DNA from: Pohlia nutans
Lineage: Eukaryota; Streptophyta; Bryopsida; Bryales; Mniaceae
Length of the DNA: 64,000 nucleotides
Direction: 5' to 3'
Assembly (NCBI GenBank): GCA_022496805.1
Contig: CM040085.1
Location: forward strand, 27,743,811-27,807,810
Positions 33,811 through 47,547 of the stretch are shown here, piece after piece (position 1 is the stretch's first letter; every line of letters begins with the position of its first letter). A model generated the notes under the pieces. That model was given only the letters and a program-made list of their open reading frames with translations. It ran no database searches and was not told the DNA's origin. Made by a program: the position numbers and the translations under genes.

Positions 33811-36800
33811 CTATTCAATTGTTAGCCTTTCATAAAATAGTAGGTAGGCTTCACTCTGCAACACAGATTCTAAGCATGTCTTTCGAACATGTGAATCACT
33901 GATGTAATACCATGTGGACGTACCCTCAGTGGCATCATCTTCCGTCTCAGTTTTAGATCCTTTTACATAAGCGACATAGTGACCTCCTCGCATTGTTCCC
34001 GAGTGCTCCACAGTACCAATTAGTTGGTACACACCACCGTGTTTTACACCATCCCTGCAACCATTTAAAACAAGATGACCACTATTTAAAAACGTCAGAA
34101 ATGACTACGACATGAGCAAGGTAAAAAAAAACCACCCTACAGCAGTCCAACATAAATGAGGCGATGTTATTACCCACCTTTGGTCTATAAACGGGCTCAG
34201 ATCAAGCTGCTCGTGAAAGGTGATGTGGCCACTGAGCTTGCTCAATCGCCCATGCATGTCTTGAGCAAACCTTTTTAAATGCACAGTGAGAACGAGTGGG
34301 GCTTTACTAACTTGGAGCCTTTTAGTGGCATCTCTTTTCACAGTAACCGTTTTAATAGCCTCCTTTTCCACCTTCTTCTTACCATTTACCTCCTTCGCCA
34401 CAGATATACTTGCGGAAGCCTTCCCCTTTCTGTCTTTCATGACCATGTCTCTGCTGCGAGTGTTGTAAGCTGAACTGACTACGTTACCAGCATCATTCCC
34501 TGGTCTTCTGCCAGTACATAATGCAATCCCCTCATAAACATTCTCAGATGTCACTTCCACCATAGCATAGGTCTCCCCTACATCCTCTTTCCCTTCGTAT
34601 GAACTTGAAGGCCGAGATTCTTCTGCTTTGCCAGGTCTGGGACCCTCAAAACAATCTAAACTTTGAAATCCATTCGGCATGTTACTAGCTCTGTTATGCG
34701 ACTTATCTAATGTATCCTGCACCGTTAAATTTACCCCGGCTCTACCATCTACCATTTCAACATCTTTCTTATCATCCAGTGGACCTAAAAACTGCTCGGT
34801 GGTAGATACAAAGATGGTGCCATTTTCTTGTTGATCCAACTTTTCTACAGACCCGTCTCCTACTGCTACCATGCGCCTGGAATTTGTTGAAGAATTCAAG
34901 TCCATACTCGCCATACAATCTTCCAAACCGACTGGCTGCCACTCTCCCGGCATTGGTCCCAAGTCACTACACGGCTCTTCGATTTCTGGCAATCGCTTCA
35001 AGTTGTCCGTTTCCAGTTGATCAGCTTCCCGTTGACGCTGCGCAATCCGGTTGCAATTCTCACAAGCCCAGGCATTCTCTCCTGACAGTATTTCCGTCTT
35101 GGTGAAGGCTTGCAAACAGCCTTCCACTGACATGGTGGGATACGTTTCCACTTCACGGACGCCCCTGGCCGAACCTAAATTCAGTTCGGTCCTTTCACCA
35201 CTGTAAGCTGGCACTGCAACGATAGAGTCCATGTTATTGAAGTTGCTAGATTCATGGCTTTGAGTTCCAACCTTGTAATGTGAGCCCTCATCGTCCCCAA
35301 AGAGACCTGCTACATCGTAACCACCGTCCTCTTCTGAACCTTGACTCAGCGACTTCACCAAAGGAATGGGTCCTGACTTGCTATTGCATATAGTTTCTTG
35401 GTTCGTGTTGGATTGAACTTCAACTGGGATTTCATCAACAGCTTGATCGTTCAACTCCAAAGACGTGGACAAAACCATGGCCAAACACTCACTCTTGTTC
35501 TCTGGACCAAACCCAGTTGCACCTGGAAGAAACGGACCATATATAATTGTCCCTACTTCCACCTGGTCCCCATTATCAAGGGGTACGTCATCAAGTTGCT
35601 CTTCTAGAGGATGAGCCTCACCATCTCTTGGTTGGTTGATATATGTGGCCCCAGCATCTGAATCCAACACCGAGATCGCACCAATCTCTTCAAAACCCTC
35701 CTTCGTAGGCACATCCACAAAGTTCAACCAATCATCAACCTTTTCAGTTCCGCTGGAAGACGCAAAATCCTTCGCTGAAAATGGGTTAACAGTTGAATCG
35801 TCTCCTTGATCCTTGTCACCAGTTGTGGAGCCCCTGTTGGCCTCCTCAGATGCCAAATCGTGATTATTGGAGATTTCACCTTTCCCAGCACCGGAAACGC
35901 CACGTTCTAAATTAAAACCAAGGACGGGCACTATGCCCGATTTTTTGGGGGCCTCAATAGTTTTTTTGTTGTCGACTAGTCCAGAATCAAACGATGAAAA
36001 GCCTGCTGCCTTGCTGAGAACTCCATTGCCAGAGAAATCTCCTCGTTTCGGACTTCGCTGGGCAATTAGTTTCGGCAACTGAATACTAATAGGCTCCACC
36101 TTCTGCTTCGATGGAATCTCCAACGACAGATCTAAAAAAGGCTCATAAACCACCGAAGAATGACCACATTCACAACAAGTCATAGTGCTGGAAAACTGCC
36201 CACCAAACATGTGCTCCACCAACGTCTCAGGCAATTTTCTTTCTTCATCTTTGACATCACCGGATTGGGCCTTTCGTTGACTCTCCTCCTCCATGTGCAA
36301 TCCATCCAGTAAGCACCGTAAGAGTTCATGACTGTCTTGCTGCTGAAAGCCCTTAAACCTTGGAGCTTTTGCACAAATAGCATGGAACAATCCGCGGGGA
36401 CTAACAGCATTGCCTCCAAAGGACCGAGTCTTCCTCATGCCACCATCATAACATCCAAAACCAGACTCATCGGCTTTCTCAAGAGGACTGGGATCCATTT
36501 CCTGAAAGAATTTCCGAAGCGAGATTTTTAACACACCTTCTGGCTCCGATGCGTCTTTACTGAAATGCTCCCGGAGCATGCTCACACCAACCAGATTCTG
36601 CATCACGGAGTTGAAAAAACAAGTGTTGCCCAAATTTGTCAACCCCTTCATCACTCGCCTACTTGTCAACGGCGGATTCACCGCTTTGGGCGTGATATCT
36701 TCTTCCACTTCAGGTACTTCAGGGACGCCTTCAGGGACTACTTCAGGGATTTCAGAGACTTCAGAGACATCAGGAGTTTCAGGTACTCCAGGGGCTTCAA

Positions 36801-37386
36801 GGACTTCAGAAACTTCAGGGACTTCGTGATTTGCTCCGGCCTTCAAGGAGCTTGCCTTTCCGAACAAAACTTCCTGCAATAAAGATGCGGCTCGCTGTGG
36901 CAAAGCAGGTTGGGTTGCGTTTGGGTCTGCATCACTGGGGTACTGCAGATGCGCCTTGCACTTGAGACAGACACACTCTAAAGACTGGCTCCATTTCATC
37001 ACCACGTAATGCTGGGCATGCGAATCACTAACGCGGCTATCCACATGCAGATCTTCGAACACATGGGCATTGCATCCAATCTGACCACACGCAAGGCAAA
37101 TCCACGTGCCTTTCTTCGTTACGACTTGTTTCGGCTTGCCCTTCTTGGCCTTGGCATTCAAGGCGCGGCAGCAGTCATGGCACTCCTGCACGGGCTTGTT
37201 GGTGGTCAACTGGCGACGCAGCTTGTCCAGATTGACTCCACTTTCGATATGTCGGCAGCTCGTAAAGTCGGCGGTTGCCCAGCCCAAGGGCAACGACACC
37301 GGCGTCATGTTCGATGACGCTACTGCAACAGCTCGCTGCTTGTTGCCTACTTTCTTCCGCGGCCGCTTGCCCTGCCGCTTGCCCAT
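33811..37386 (-). CDS. Ubiquitin-specific protease with ZnF-UBP domain (2 exons)
   Basis: Deubiquitinase of the plant UBP1/UBP2 group (C19 cysteine protease), which removes ubiquitin from proteins. Minus exons 37386-34178 and 34054-33811 give 1,150 aa. Residues 1-20 are a basic tract ([10 protein letters not shown]), possibly nuclear or nucleolar. About 44-150 form the zinc-finger UBP domain ([23 protein letters not shown]). 185-232 is a repetitive Pro-Glu-Val/Ser linker. The Cys box [18 protein letters not shown] puts the nucleophile at C256, with QQDSHEL and the CxxC zinc knuckles (TCCECG; CENCNR) further on. The His box [13 protein letters not shown] (H1095) is in exon 2, followed by [10 protein letters not shown] long acidic insertion of about 450 residues splits the catalytic domain, as usual in UBP1/2. 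All catalytic residues are present, so it is likely active. A 5' UTR intron is suggested by TTTTGCAG just above 37386. Confidence 0.93.
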
Positions 37387-40210
37387 GACTTTTCACTTCC
37401 CTTGATCTGCAAAATAGCGCAACCAAGCGACGGAAGTGGAAACGACAGCTTAGTTCGTTCGTTCGAACCAATCAACTAAGAAAACGTGTGCATGTGTTGA
37501 TTGATTTACAATACAACAGAAAAAAATAAAATCACAAGAAACTAAATGCCGCGAGGTCCAGCTCCGAAATTACACGAGGTCTACGAATCCGCTTTCCTAA
37601 TCTCCACCCTCAAAAATTAGTAAACCAAGTCTGCGTCGGTAAAAACAAAACCAAACCCTAAGCTTAAAAATTCAACGTGTCGATAGATTTACAACACACA
37701 GAAATTAAAAATGGCTGGCAGATCAGTTTCAGCTGCGAACAAGAATCGATTAATCGGCGTCCTAATCTCCACTCAAAAATTTAGTTGCGTCGGGAAAACA
37801 AATCCATACCCTAAGCTTGAGAAAAATGAGGGAGAGCGCAGTCGAAGATGAGTTAACACGCCACCTATCAGAACGCCACACTCCGTGAGATTCTCCTGTC
37901 GTTCACGCTACCATAACCAATTCGGAGGCAACCAACGAACAAACAAACAAACGAACAAAAATAAATGCATGAGGGATTATTTTGCTTTACCAATGGCGGA
38001 TGCAACAAGGCAGCTGCCCTAAACCGACTAAAAAGCAGTCGGTGGCTCCGCTGGTGCTCGAAAAAGCCTCCGCGAAACCGTGTGTGTAACCTAAATCTAG
38101 GCTTCCACCAAATTGCAGCGGGATGCAACATCGAACCCGGCAACGCGTCGGCTCCAGCCAGCCAGCCCGATGAACGCTCACACTCCGATGCTGATGCTGC
38201 TGCTGCTGCTCCTCCTGCGGCAGCAACTATGGCGACTGCGCATGTACATTTGCAAATCCCAATGCTCACAAAACAACAACAACTACAACAACGACGACAA
38301 CAACGGCAGATGATAAGCCCTCGTAAACGCAACCTCAAACCCTAACTCGCCACTAATACCGTCGTTCCCAACTCCGAATGTTCCCCAAAACCTCACCGAC
38401 GCCACTCCAGTCCAGCCTACAAAAAAAATGTGTTGCTTTGAGAGTAAATATTTCCTAACACTTACCGTGTGTTAACAATTACACACGTAGGTTTTTACAT
38501 ATGGGTTCAAAAGTCGTAACCGTGTTCATCCCTTCTCATCGAGACATGAGTTCAATAATCTTATGATAGTGTCAAAAAAAATTTACTTAGGTTTCAAAAT
38601 TCCAAAACATTAGTTTACTTAAGTTTTAAACATTCCTAAACTCTTTCAATAACTAAAAAATGAAGAGTGATTAACTAAAGCTCCGCAATGCTCCGCACTA
38701 CCATTGACGAATGTTGAATTTGTTAATTGTTCTTAAACATGATTTCTTTATTAATATCCTATTGTTATGGCACCTTATGCGATAATTAATTGTCTTTAGG
38801 GTTGCCTAATATTCATATCAAACAAATTTAAAGTTTTTACAACATAAATATATCTCATAAAAAATGCCATAAGTCTTGAAAATTAATTTATAAAAAAATT
38901 CAAATGTGCATACATGTCTTTCAAGCCTCTATTTAATTAACTTAAATTTTTTTTAAACAATTACATTGCCTAATTAAGTTAGTTTTCTAATAAATTTAAA
39001 TTATTGGCACAACTTCCATAAACTAAAATCATGATTGCTTGAAAAATGATGTCTCCAACAATGATGTTAAATTGCTTCAATTGCTAAATGCCAATGATGA
39101 TTATATTACATTATACTCTCTTTATTCCATAATACTTTATTACTTTGGATTCATTTTTACTACTTTAATTGAGAACAATATATTCTTATAAAATTATTAG
39201 GCAAATTTTGCCTAAACTAACCTTTATACCTACTATCAATCCTACATATCTTTATATACACTATGAATGTGTTCAAATGAATCTCCTCAAAATAAATGAA
39301 CCATTCAAACTTATTAATGTGACCGTTTAAGAGCCCTTTACAGAGACAACTTGAAGAAAGCTAATGCTTCAACAATCATGTACCTTAGAGCATTATGAAC
39401 CATGTTTGTATCTGTATATGTAAACGAGGTGCCTTTTTAAAAAACACTAAAGCCCTATGATGCTTTGCACTATCGTTGACAAATGTTGAATTTGTTGATT
39501 GTTCTTAACCATGATTAAATAAAATAAACATGCTTATGTTTAAAAATATTAGTACCTATAGCTTTTTGAGAAATATGGTTGTTGTTGTTTGTGGTGTCTC
39601 TCCTCCCAACTAATGTATTGAGATAATTTGTAAACCTCTTGTTTGATAACTACCCAACATTTCTCTGGGTCACCCGTCTAAACTACATTTAGATGAAAGA
39701 ATGAATTCAAAAAATAAATAATGATTTTTTTCCTACTATTTTAAGGAACCGTTTAAGATGGATACATTGTCAATGAAATTATTTGACACTACTAAACCGA
39801 AATTGAGTACCATAGTACCATAGCTAGGTTACTAAAAAATAATTCCAAAAAAAAAAAGGTTAAAATACTAGAAATTATGAGGATATAAAACAAAAATAGT
39901 ATAAAATATTTTTAGCTACATTTTGATATTTCTAAGCTATTTTGGGCCATTTTAAATCATTTTTTTTGCTCGTAAAAGAAAATCAAGAAATTTATTTTTT
40001 AGGAACAAACCTTATTTTTCCAAAAAATACTAGATATTTGTTTGTGGGTGGTGACCCAACTATGATACTACAATAGTGCTTTTTTTTTCTATTCTAAATA
40101 TTCATAGAAAACGTGAATGTGATTGGTTTAATAACTTTTTCATTAACATTTACAATAAATAAATAAATATATATAAATATATATAAATATAAATATAAAT
40201 ATAAATATAA

Positions 40211-40249
<39 letters not shown>

Positions 40250-41492
40250 GTTAACATTTAGCATCTCTGATTTTTTAGTTTACAATACAAAGAGAATAGA
40301 ATTATCTCAACAAATATGATAATTTAATGTTTATACAAGTACACTCAATTCTTTTATATCACTCTTTAGTAACCAACATACATGAGCTCAAAATTGATAT
40401 GCGGAAAGTGTCCAATCACATGTGTATGCAATAGCAAAAAAATTGTGCAGATATTGGAATGGAGAGTGTGATAATAATGGATTTAAAGTGTAATTTGCAA
40501 TGCCGTGACTTGGTAGCAGCTATAGCATAAATTAGTTAATTTTTTTAGAAAGTGCCACTTGTCACTTTTGCATTGGTTGTGACCCATGAAAAAGAGGATG
40601 TGGATGGCGAGAAGTTGCCGTGGAACTCCACGGGTCCCGGAGTTGCTACTAGGTTACGGTAATAAAGGGTTAATTCATGATAGATTGTATTAATTAAAGG
40701 TAGATTGTATTAACCCCTAAACGTCCAACCATCCAAAATGTGAACGATGTACAAAATCAAACACAATTTTCTCATCTGTCATTGACTTTTTGCAGTGTGA
40801 ATTTTTTACTATATATTTTATCGGAAGTTAGCTTCATGCATGTGTGACCCGATTAGAAAGTGAACGATCTGTGAAATTTTATGCCTCATTCCATGTTGTA
40901 CTGATTCACCCAAAATTTCGAAGATTTAAGTGTAAAAGTGCTCTTAAAAAAGTAAACTCATAAAATTAAGCAACCAAAAAACCTCCAAAAATCACTACAC
41001 TTAGAGTATTACATTTCAACCAATCACAACAAATTTCATCCACAGATTGTCAATATCTTATTTGTAATCAAATCACAAAAGAATATTGAATTTTGAGTTT
41101 CAAATTTTATACAAAAAATATTAGTGATAACAATCATAGATCTAACCATATGGATAGAATCTAAAATTCATAATGTATAACTTTTATTCATACATCAAGT
41201 TCAAAATATCCCTCTTAGTTTCATTTTATAATGCATCTTTGCAAAACTGCCCAAACTGGGCAGGGTGAGGAAACTCAGGGTGGACTGTATTAACTCAGGG
41301 TGGACTGTATGAACTTAGGCCGAGACATGTGGGTTGTCGTGATTTTCTCACACTGCAGGCATGCGGAGCTCTTTCCTGTGACGAAACCCTAATGGCTTTG
41401 TTGAACCTGTCTGTCCGATTGTTGTTGTAAGTAACTTAGGATTGTTGTCGGTGAGGTTTTTGCGAGATTTCTCGTAATATCAGGCTTTGAGG
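37387..41492. other. Upstream flank of UBP gene and AT-rich spacer
   Basis: 37387-38350 is the 5' region of the protease gene, with a low-complexity stretch of CTG/CAA/ACG triplets at 38190-38310; the open frames there reflect triplet repeats. 38400-41250 is AT-rich and gene-free. It includes a dispersed direct repeat (about 38670 and 39440, around AATGTTGAATTTGTT), a TA-rich microsatellite at 40156, and unmatched TTAACCCCTAAA (near 40712) and AAAGGGTTAA (near 40665) ends. 41290-41492 should hold the STEEP1-like gene promoter and 5' UTR. Confidence 0.5.
40156..40247. repeat. AT microsatellite
   Basis: Interrupted TAAA/TATAAA units run into an uninterrupted (AT)n of roughly 30 bases. It lies in otherwise AT-rich spacer. 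Confidence 0.9.
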
Positions 41493-44157
<2,665 letters not shown>

Positions 44158-46389
44158 GGGGGATTCTGGGGGAAAGGCAAGGAATCTAGAAAAGGAAGGT
44201 TCAGTTCTTGCTCAGATCTGTAACTAGTGTATTGACTTTTTAAAAGCAATGAATATATACGTGAGTGGACGGAATGTAAGTCAGCCTAATTATTCCAAAT
44301 TTTCGTGTCTGAATGTTGAAACTTCACGACGGCAAAGGTGGATCGATTCAAAGCAGTCAACGCTTAAAGTGGAGTTGCTTTCAGAAGAGCTGTAACAAGT
44401 GCATTTATTTATTTGTTTATTCAACTACAGTACAGTACTGAAAACTCTACCTCAAGTTTTGTTCTGAAATTTCTGAACTCGATGATTGTGCGAAGTGGAT
44501 TGATTCAAAGCAATCAAATGATTCAATACAGTACTTCAATGGTGACTACACTACTTTTTGCTAATAGTGCGTGCGGTACTAATTCCAAAAGCCAAAATTT
44601 ACACCCCAATCATTTACTTACACTAGGAACAACAACCCATTGCAAACTGACACACAATACAATGTCCAACTATACAAGGACACAACGCACTAAAAATCCA
44701 CCTTGACTACCGTAGTCTACCCCCCAAAAAATGCTTAATAATTATTCTAACATGTTTAGAATTTTAGACAATTCCAAAGGAAAATTTTGAAATATGTAGG
44801 CATTCTTTATGAGTAATTTTGAAAATTATAGGCATTCCTACCAAAAAAATTGTTGCAAATCATTCATCTAGTGCAATTTACAACAGTTTAGGGCAAATCT
44901 TGAATTTTACTTAACACCTTACCTTGTCGCATTCATGGTGTAATTTATGAGATTCTAGGCACTATGGTTCCTGAATTTATGAAATTTTAGGCACAAACCT
45001 CTTGTAATTTTTGATTTTGATAGAATATGGGATAAAATAATAATATTTTTTTGCCTAACCTAGGGGATGACTACGGTATTAGTAAAAAATAGTGTACTGG
45101 TATGATGCTTTCCAGTAAAATGTTTATTTCAAGGATTTTGTACTAGGTTCCATGGACAACAAATTTCGTCATCAAGGTCAAGCCTTCAAGAGGTACGTAT
45201 ATTAGCTCATATTCCCATTTGTGCCCTGCTCTTGGAGCTAATTTGGGGAAATTGGTGAATGTGTTGGAGCATCCAGTAATCGTGCAGAAAGAGGGGGTCT
45301 GCTACTGCATGGTGCAGAATTGGGGTGTAGGTGCAGAATATTCTTGGAATTTTTTGTCACGTGGTAGTTTAGGGTTTGGGATTTAGGATTAGGGGTAGGG
45401 TTTAAGATTTTGGGGTTTGGGGTTTAGGGTTTAGATTTTGGAGTTTAGGGATTTTTTTGTTGACATCAAGGAATATTTTGGGAATACAACGCATGCGCAC
45501 CCCGCAACCCGCACCTCTAATTCCACACCACGCAATAGTTGACCCCCAAAAAGAATAGTAGTAGGAACTTCGGTCGCCTTTTGAGGCCGGCGTGAATAAA
45601 GTGTCTGTTCAACCCACCTTTGGTTCAATGTCTTCTGGACGAAGAACCAGCGGTGCATGACTATTTCGCCGTCTTGAGGGTAAACACTGTAGTAACTTGT
45701 GCATAAAGACCTGTAGTGCCATTTATTTAATCATAGCATTAGCATCATCTTTCAATTGTTGACAAAACTCAATACAAATCATTTATGTCCTAAGCTACAA
45801 AACATATAGGAGCTCTTTACAACAAATCAATGATTGTAGCCGTATAATCAACATAGAAACATTCAGTGGAGCCAAATAACTTTTTGCATCTCTCTCATGC
45901 TCTACACCCATGCCTTATAGTGACAAGAGCCCTTTTATTCTTGCTTTTGTTCATCTTAAGAATACTTTAGAGATATAGATAGAAGGTTGAAACAAATTTT
46001 GTGCATGAGTGCAAGGGTTATTTATTTATTTATTTATTGCATTGTAGCAATACTCCATACAAGAAATAGAGGGTGGTGTCTCTAGATTTACTAAACCATT
46101 GTGATTGTGCTACGACATTGGTGTCTGGTTCCAAGAAGCCAAAAAAAAAAATCCCTAATTATTTGCAAAACAAGACTCTTTTTATATTTCACGTGACTAA
46201 TTTGAATGAAATGAATAAAAAGCCTTTCTTGGTAAATATGAATCTATTCTATTCAAAAAATAAACAAATTTAAACTATATCAACTATGGTCCCTTTTTGG
46301 AAAAAAATTAAGAAAAATTCTTAAGTTTGGTCTTCCCAAGGTTGAAAGTTTATACTATTGCATTCAACAGTGCCTCTCCAGTGTGCTAT
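44158..46389. other. Intergenic, nothing coding recognised
   Basis: AT-rich spacer after the STEEP1-like gene. 45360-45450 is a degenerate run of GGGTTTAGGG-like units. Around 45590-45640 (minus strand) a phrase GAACAGACACTTTATTCACGC resembles one at about 12573, suggesting an unclassified dispersed repeat. Confidence 0.4.
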
Positions 46390-46665
46390 TCAGCCCAATT
46401 CCAACCCAACCCAGTTTCAACAAAACCCAATTCCAACCTAACCCACTTTCAACAAAACCAATTCCAACCCAACCCAGTTTCAACAAAACCCAATTCCAAC
46501 CCAACCCAGTTTCAACAAAACCCAATTCCAACCCAACCCAATTCCAACCCAAATCAATTCCAACCCAACCCAGTTTCAACAAAACCCAATTCCAACCCAA
46601 CCCAGTTTCAACAAAACCCAATTCCAACCCAACCCAATTCCAACCCAAATCAATTCCAACCTAAT
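46390..46665. repeat. Minisatellite, 32-bp unit in a 96-bp higher-order period
   Basis: The unit CCCAGTTTCAACAAAACCCA begins at 46410, 46442, 46473, 46505, 46569 and 46601. The last four show a 96-bp higher-order period made of two 32-bp units and a variant (CCCAATTCCAACCCAAATCA). All Gs are rare on the plus strand. Open frames on both strands are a by-product of the repeat and not genes. Confidence 0.9.
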
Positions 46666-47039
46666 TATGGTATACTGGTCACATGGCTCAGTCACATGGC
46701 CCACAACTTCACAAGCCCCACATTCTTCAGAAATATGGTGGCCACAGTAATTGCACGTGAAAGCATGCAAACAAAATAAAGGCTTTAGAAAACCCTGCCC
46801 ATCCCCTGGCACTTATAAAGAGGGCTGACTGATTGTAACAGGTAGAATTTAATAACAAAGTCGGTAGCTAGAACCTGATTCTGCATTGATTGAACAATGA
46901 ACATAAAAGAACTATTCCCAGAACGAAATTACAGTAATTCAACGTAGTTCCCAACATTACCGACAAGACCACTTGGATTGAGGTCTATTTAATATCGGCA
47001 GCACCATAAAATAATAAATTACACTAAGTACATCCAACC

Positions 47040-47046
47040 AAAAACG
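47040..47046 (-). terminator. Pol III T-run after tRNA-Asn
   Basis: On the minus strand CGTTTTTGG follows the tRNA-Asn 3' end within about 7 nt, a canonical RNA polymerase III terminator. No comparable T-run lies between the tRNA-Gly and tRNA-Asn genes. Confidence 0.7.
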
Positions 47047-47051
47047 TTCGC

Positions 47052-47077
47052 CGCTAGAAGGAGGGGTCAAAAACCTC

Positions 47078-47110
<33 letters not shown>

Positions 47111-47127
47111 AACTGAGCTATTCCAGC
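47052..47127 (-). tRNA. trnN-GUU: tRNA-Asn(GUU) with atypical T-arm
   Basis: The minus strand reads GCTGGAATAGCTCAGTTGG, a GUU anticodon within GGCTGTTAACC, and an acceptor stem that pairs fully (GCTGGAA with TTCTAGC). The A box is good. The T-arm reads GGAGGTTTTTGACCCCTCC, two nucleotides longer than the usual GGAGGTTCAAGCCCTCC, and lacks the invariant C56. The B box is therefore degenerate (GGTTTTTGACC against GGTTCGANNCC). It may be a recently disabled copy or one transcribed from the neighbouring tRNA-Gly. Confidence 0.85.
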
Positions 47128-47165
47128 TGACCAATCGGGGAGTGACACGTGTCAAACTGCCCCCT

Positions 47166-47237
47166 TGCGTCTGCCGGGAGTCGAACCCGGGTCCATTGCT
47201 TGGAAGGCAATTATCCTAACCGTTGGACTACAAACGC
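47166..47237 (-). tRNA. trnG-UCC: tRNA-Gly(UCC)
   Basis: Seventy-two nucleotides on the minus strand: acceptor GCGTTTG pairs with CAGACGC (one G-U), the D-arm contains TAGTCCAACGG, the anticodon loop CTTCCAA gives UCC, and the T-arm CCGGGTTCGACTCCCGG has a perfect B box. It appears fully functional. It lies 38 bp upstream of tRNA-Asn in the same orientation. Confidence 0.95.
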
Positions 47238-47547
47238 CACATCAGCACATGTGTGACCGATCACCAGCATCGTTTCTATAGAATAAAGCATAGTATAATA
47301 CTACAGTTCCCATCGTCTACAATACTTAACTAAGAATACGGTAGACCGTACCCGAAGTCATGACACTGCTGCTGCTGTCAACGACGATGCTCGACGTTGC
47401 AGAAAATCAGAAGCAGCTCTGCGTTAAGCTTTCCGAATTAATAAGCAACAGATGCATGTACACAATCTCCTTCAGAAAACAAACCCTTTCAGTTTCTGCA
47501 ATGTGTGTTACGAGATCATCTTGCATTTGCAGAATTTCCAGCTAGCG

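Noticed and set aside
36565..36882. Plus-strand frame rich in FRDFRD/TSGTSG-like repeats
   Set aside because: It is the antisense of the Pro-Glu-Val linker of the ubiquitin protease; the apparent repeats come from the linker DNA.
37868..38345. 126- and 156-codon open frames on opposite strands
   Set aside because: They span CTG/CAA triplet repeats upstream of the ubiquitin protease and lie in its 5' flank; amino-acid runs only, no domain.
46327..46779. 150-codon NPTQFQ-rich protein
   Set aside because: Pure product of the 32-bp minisatellite; period 32 is not a multiple of three, and both strands are open.
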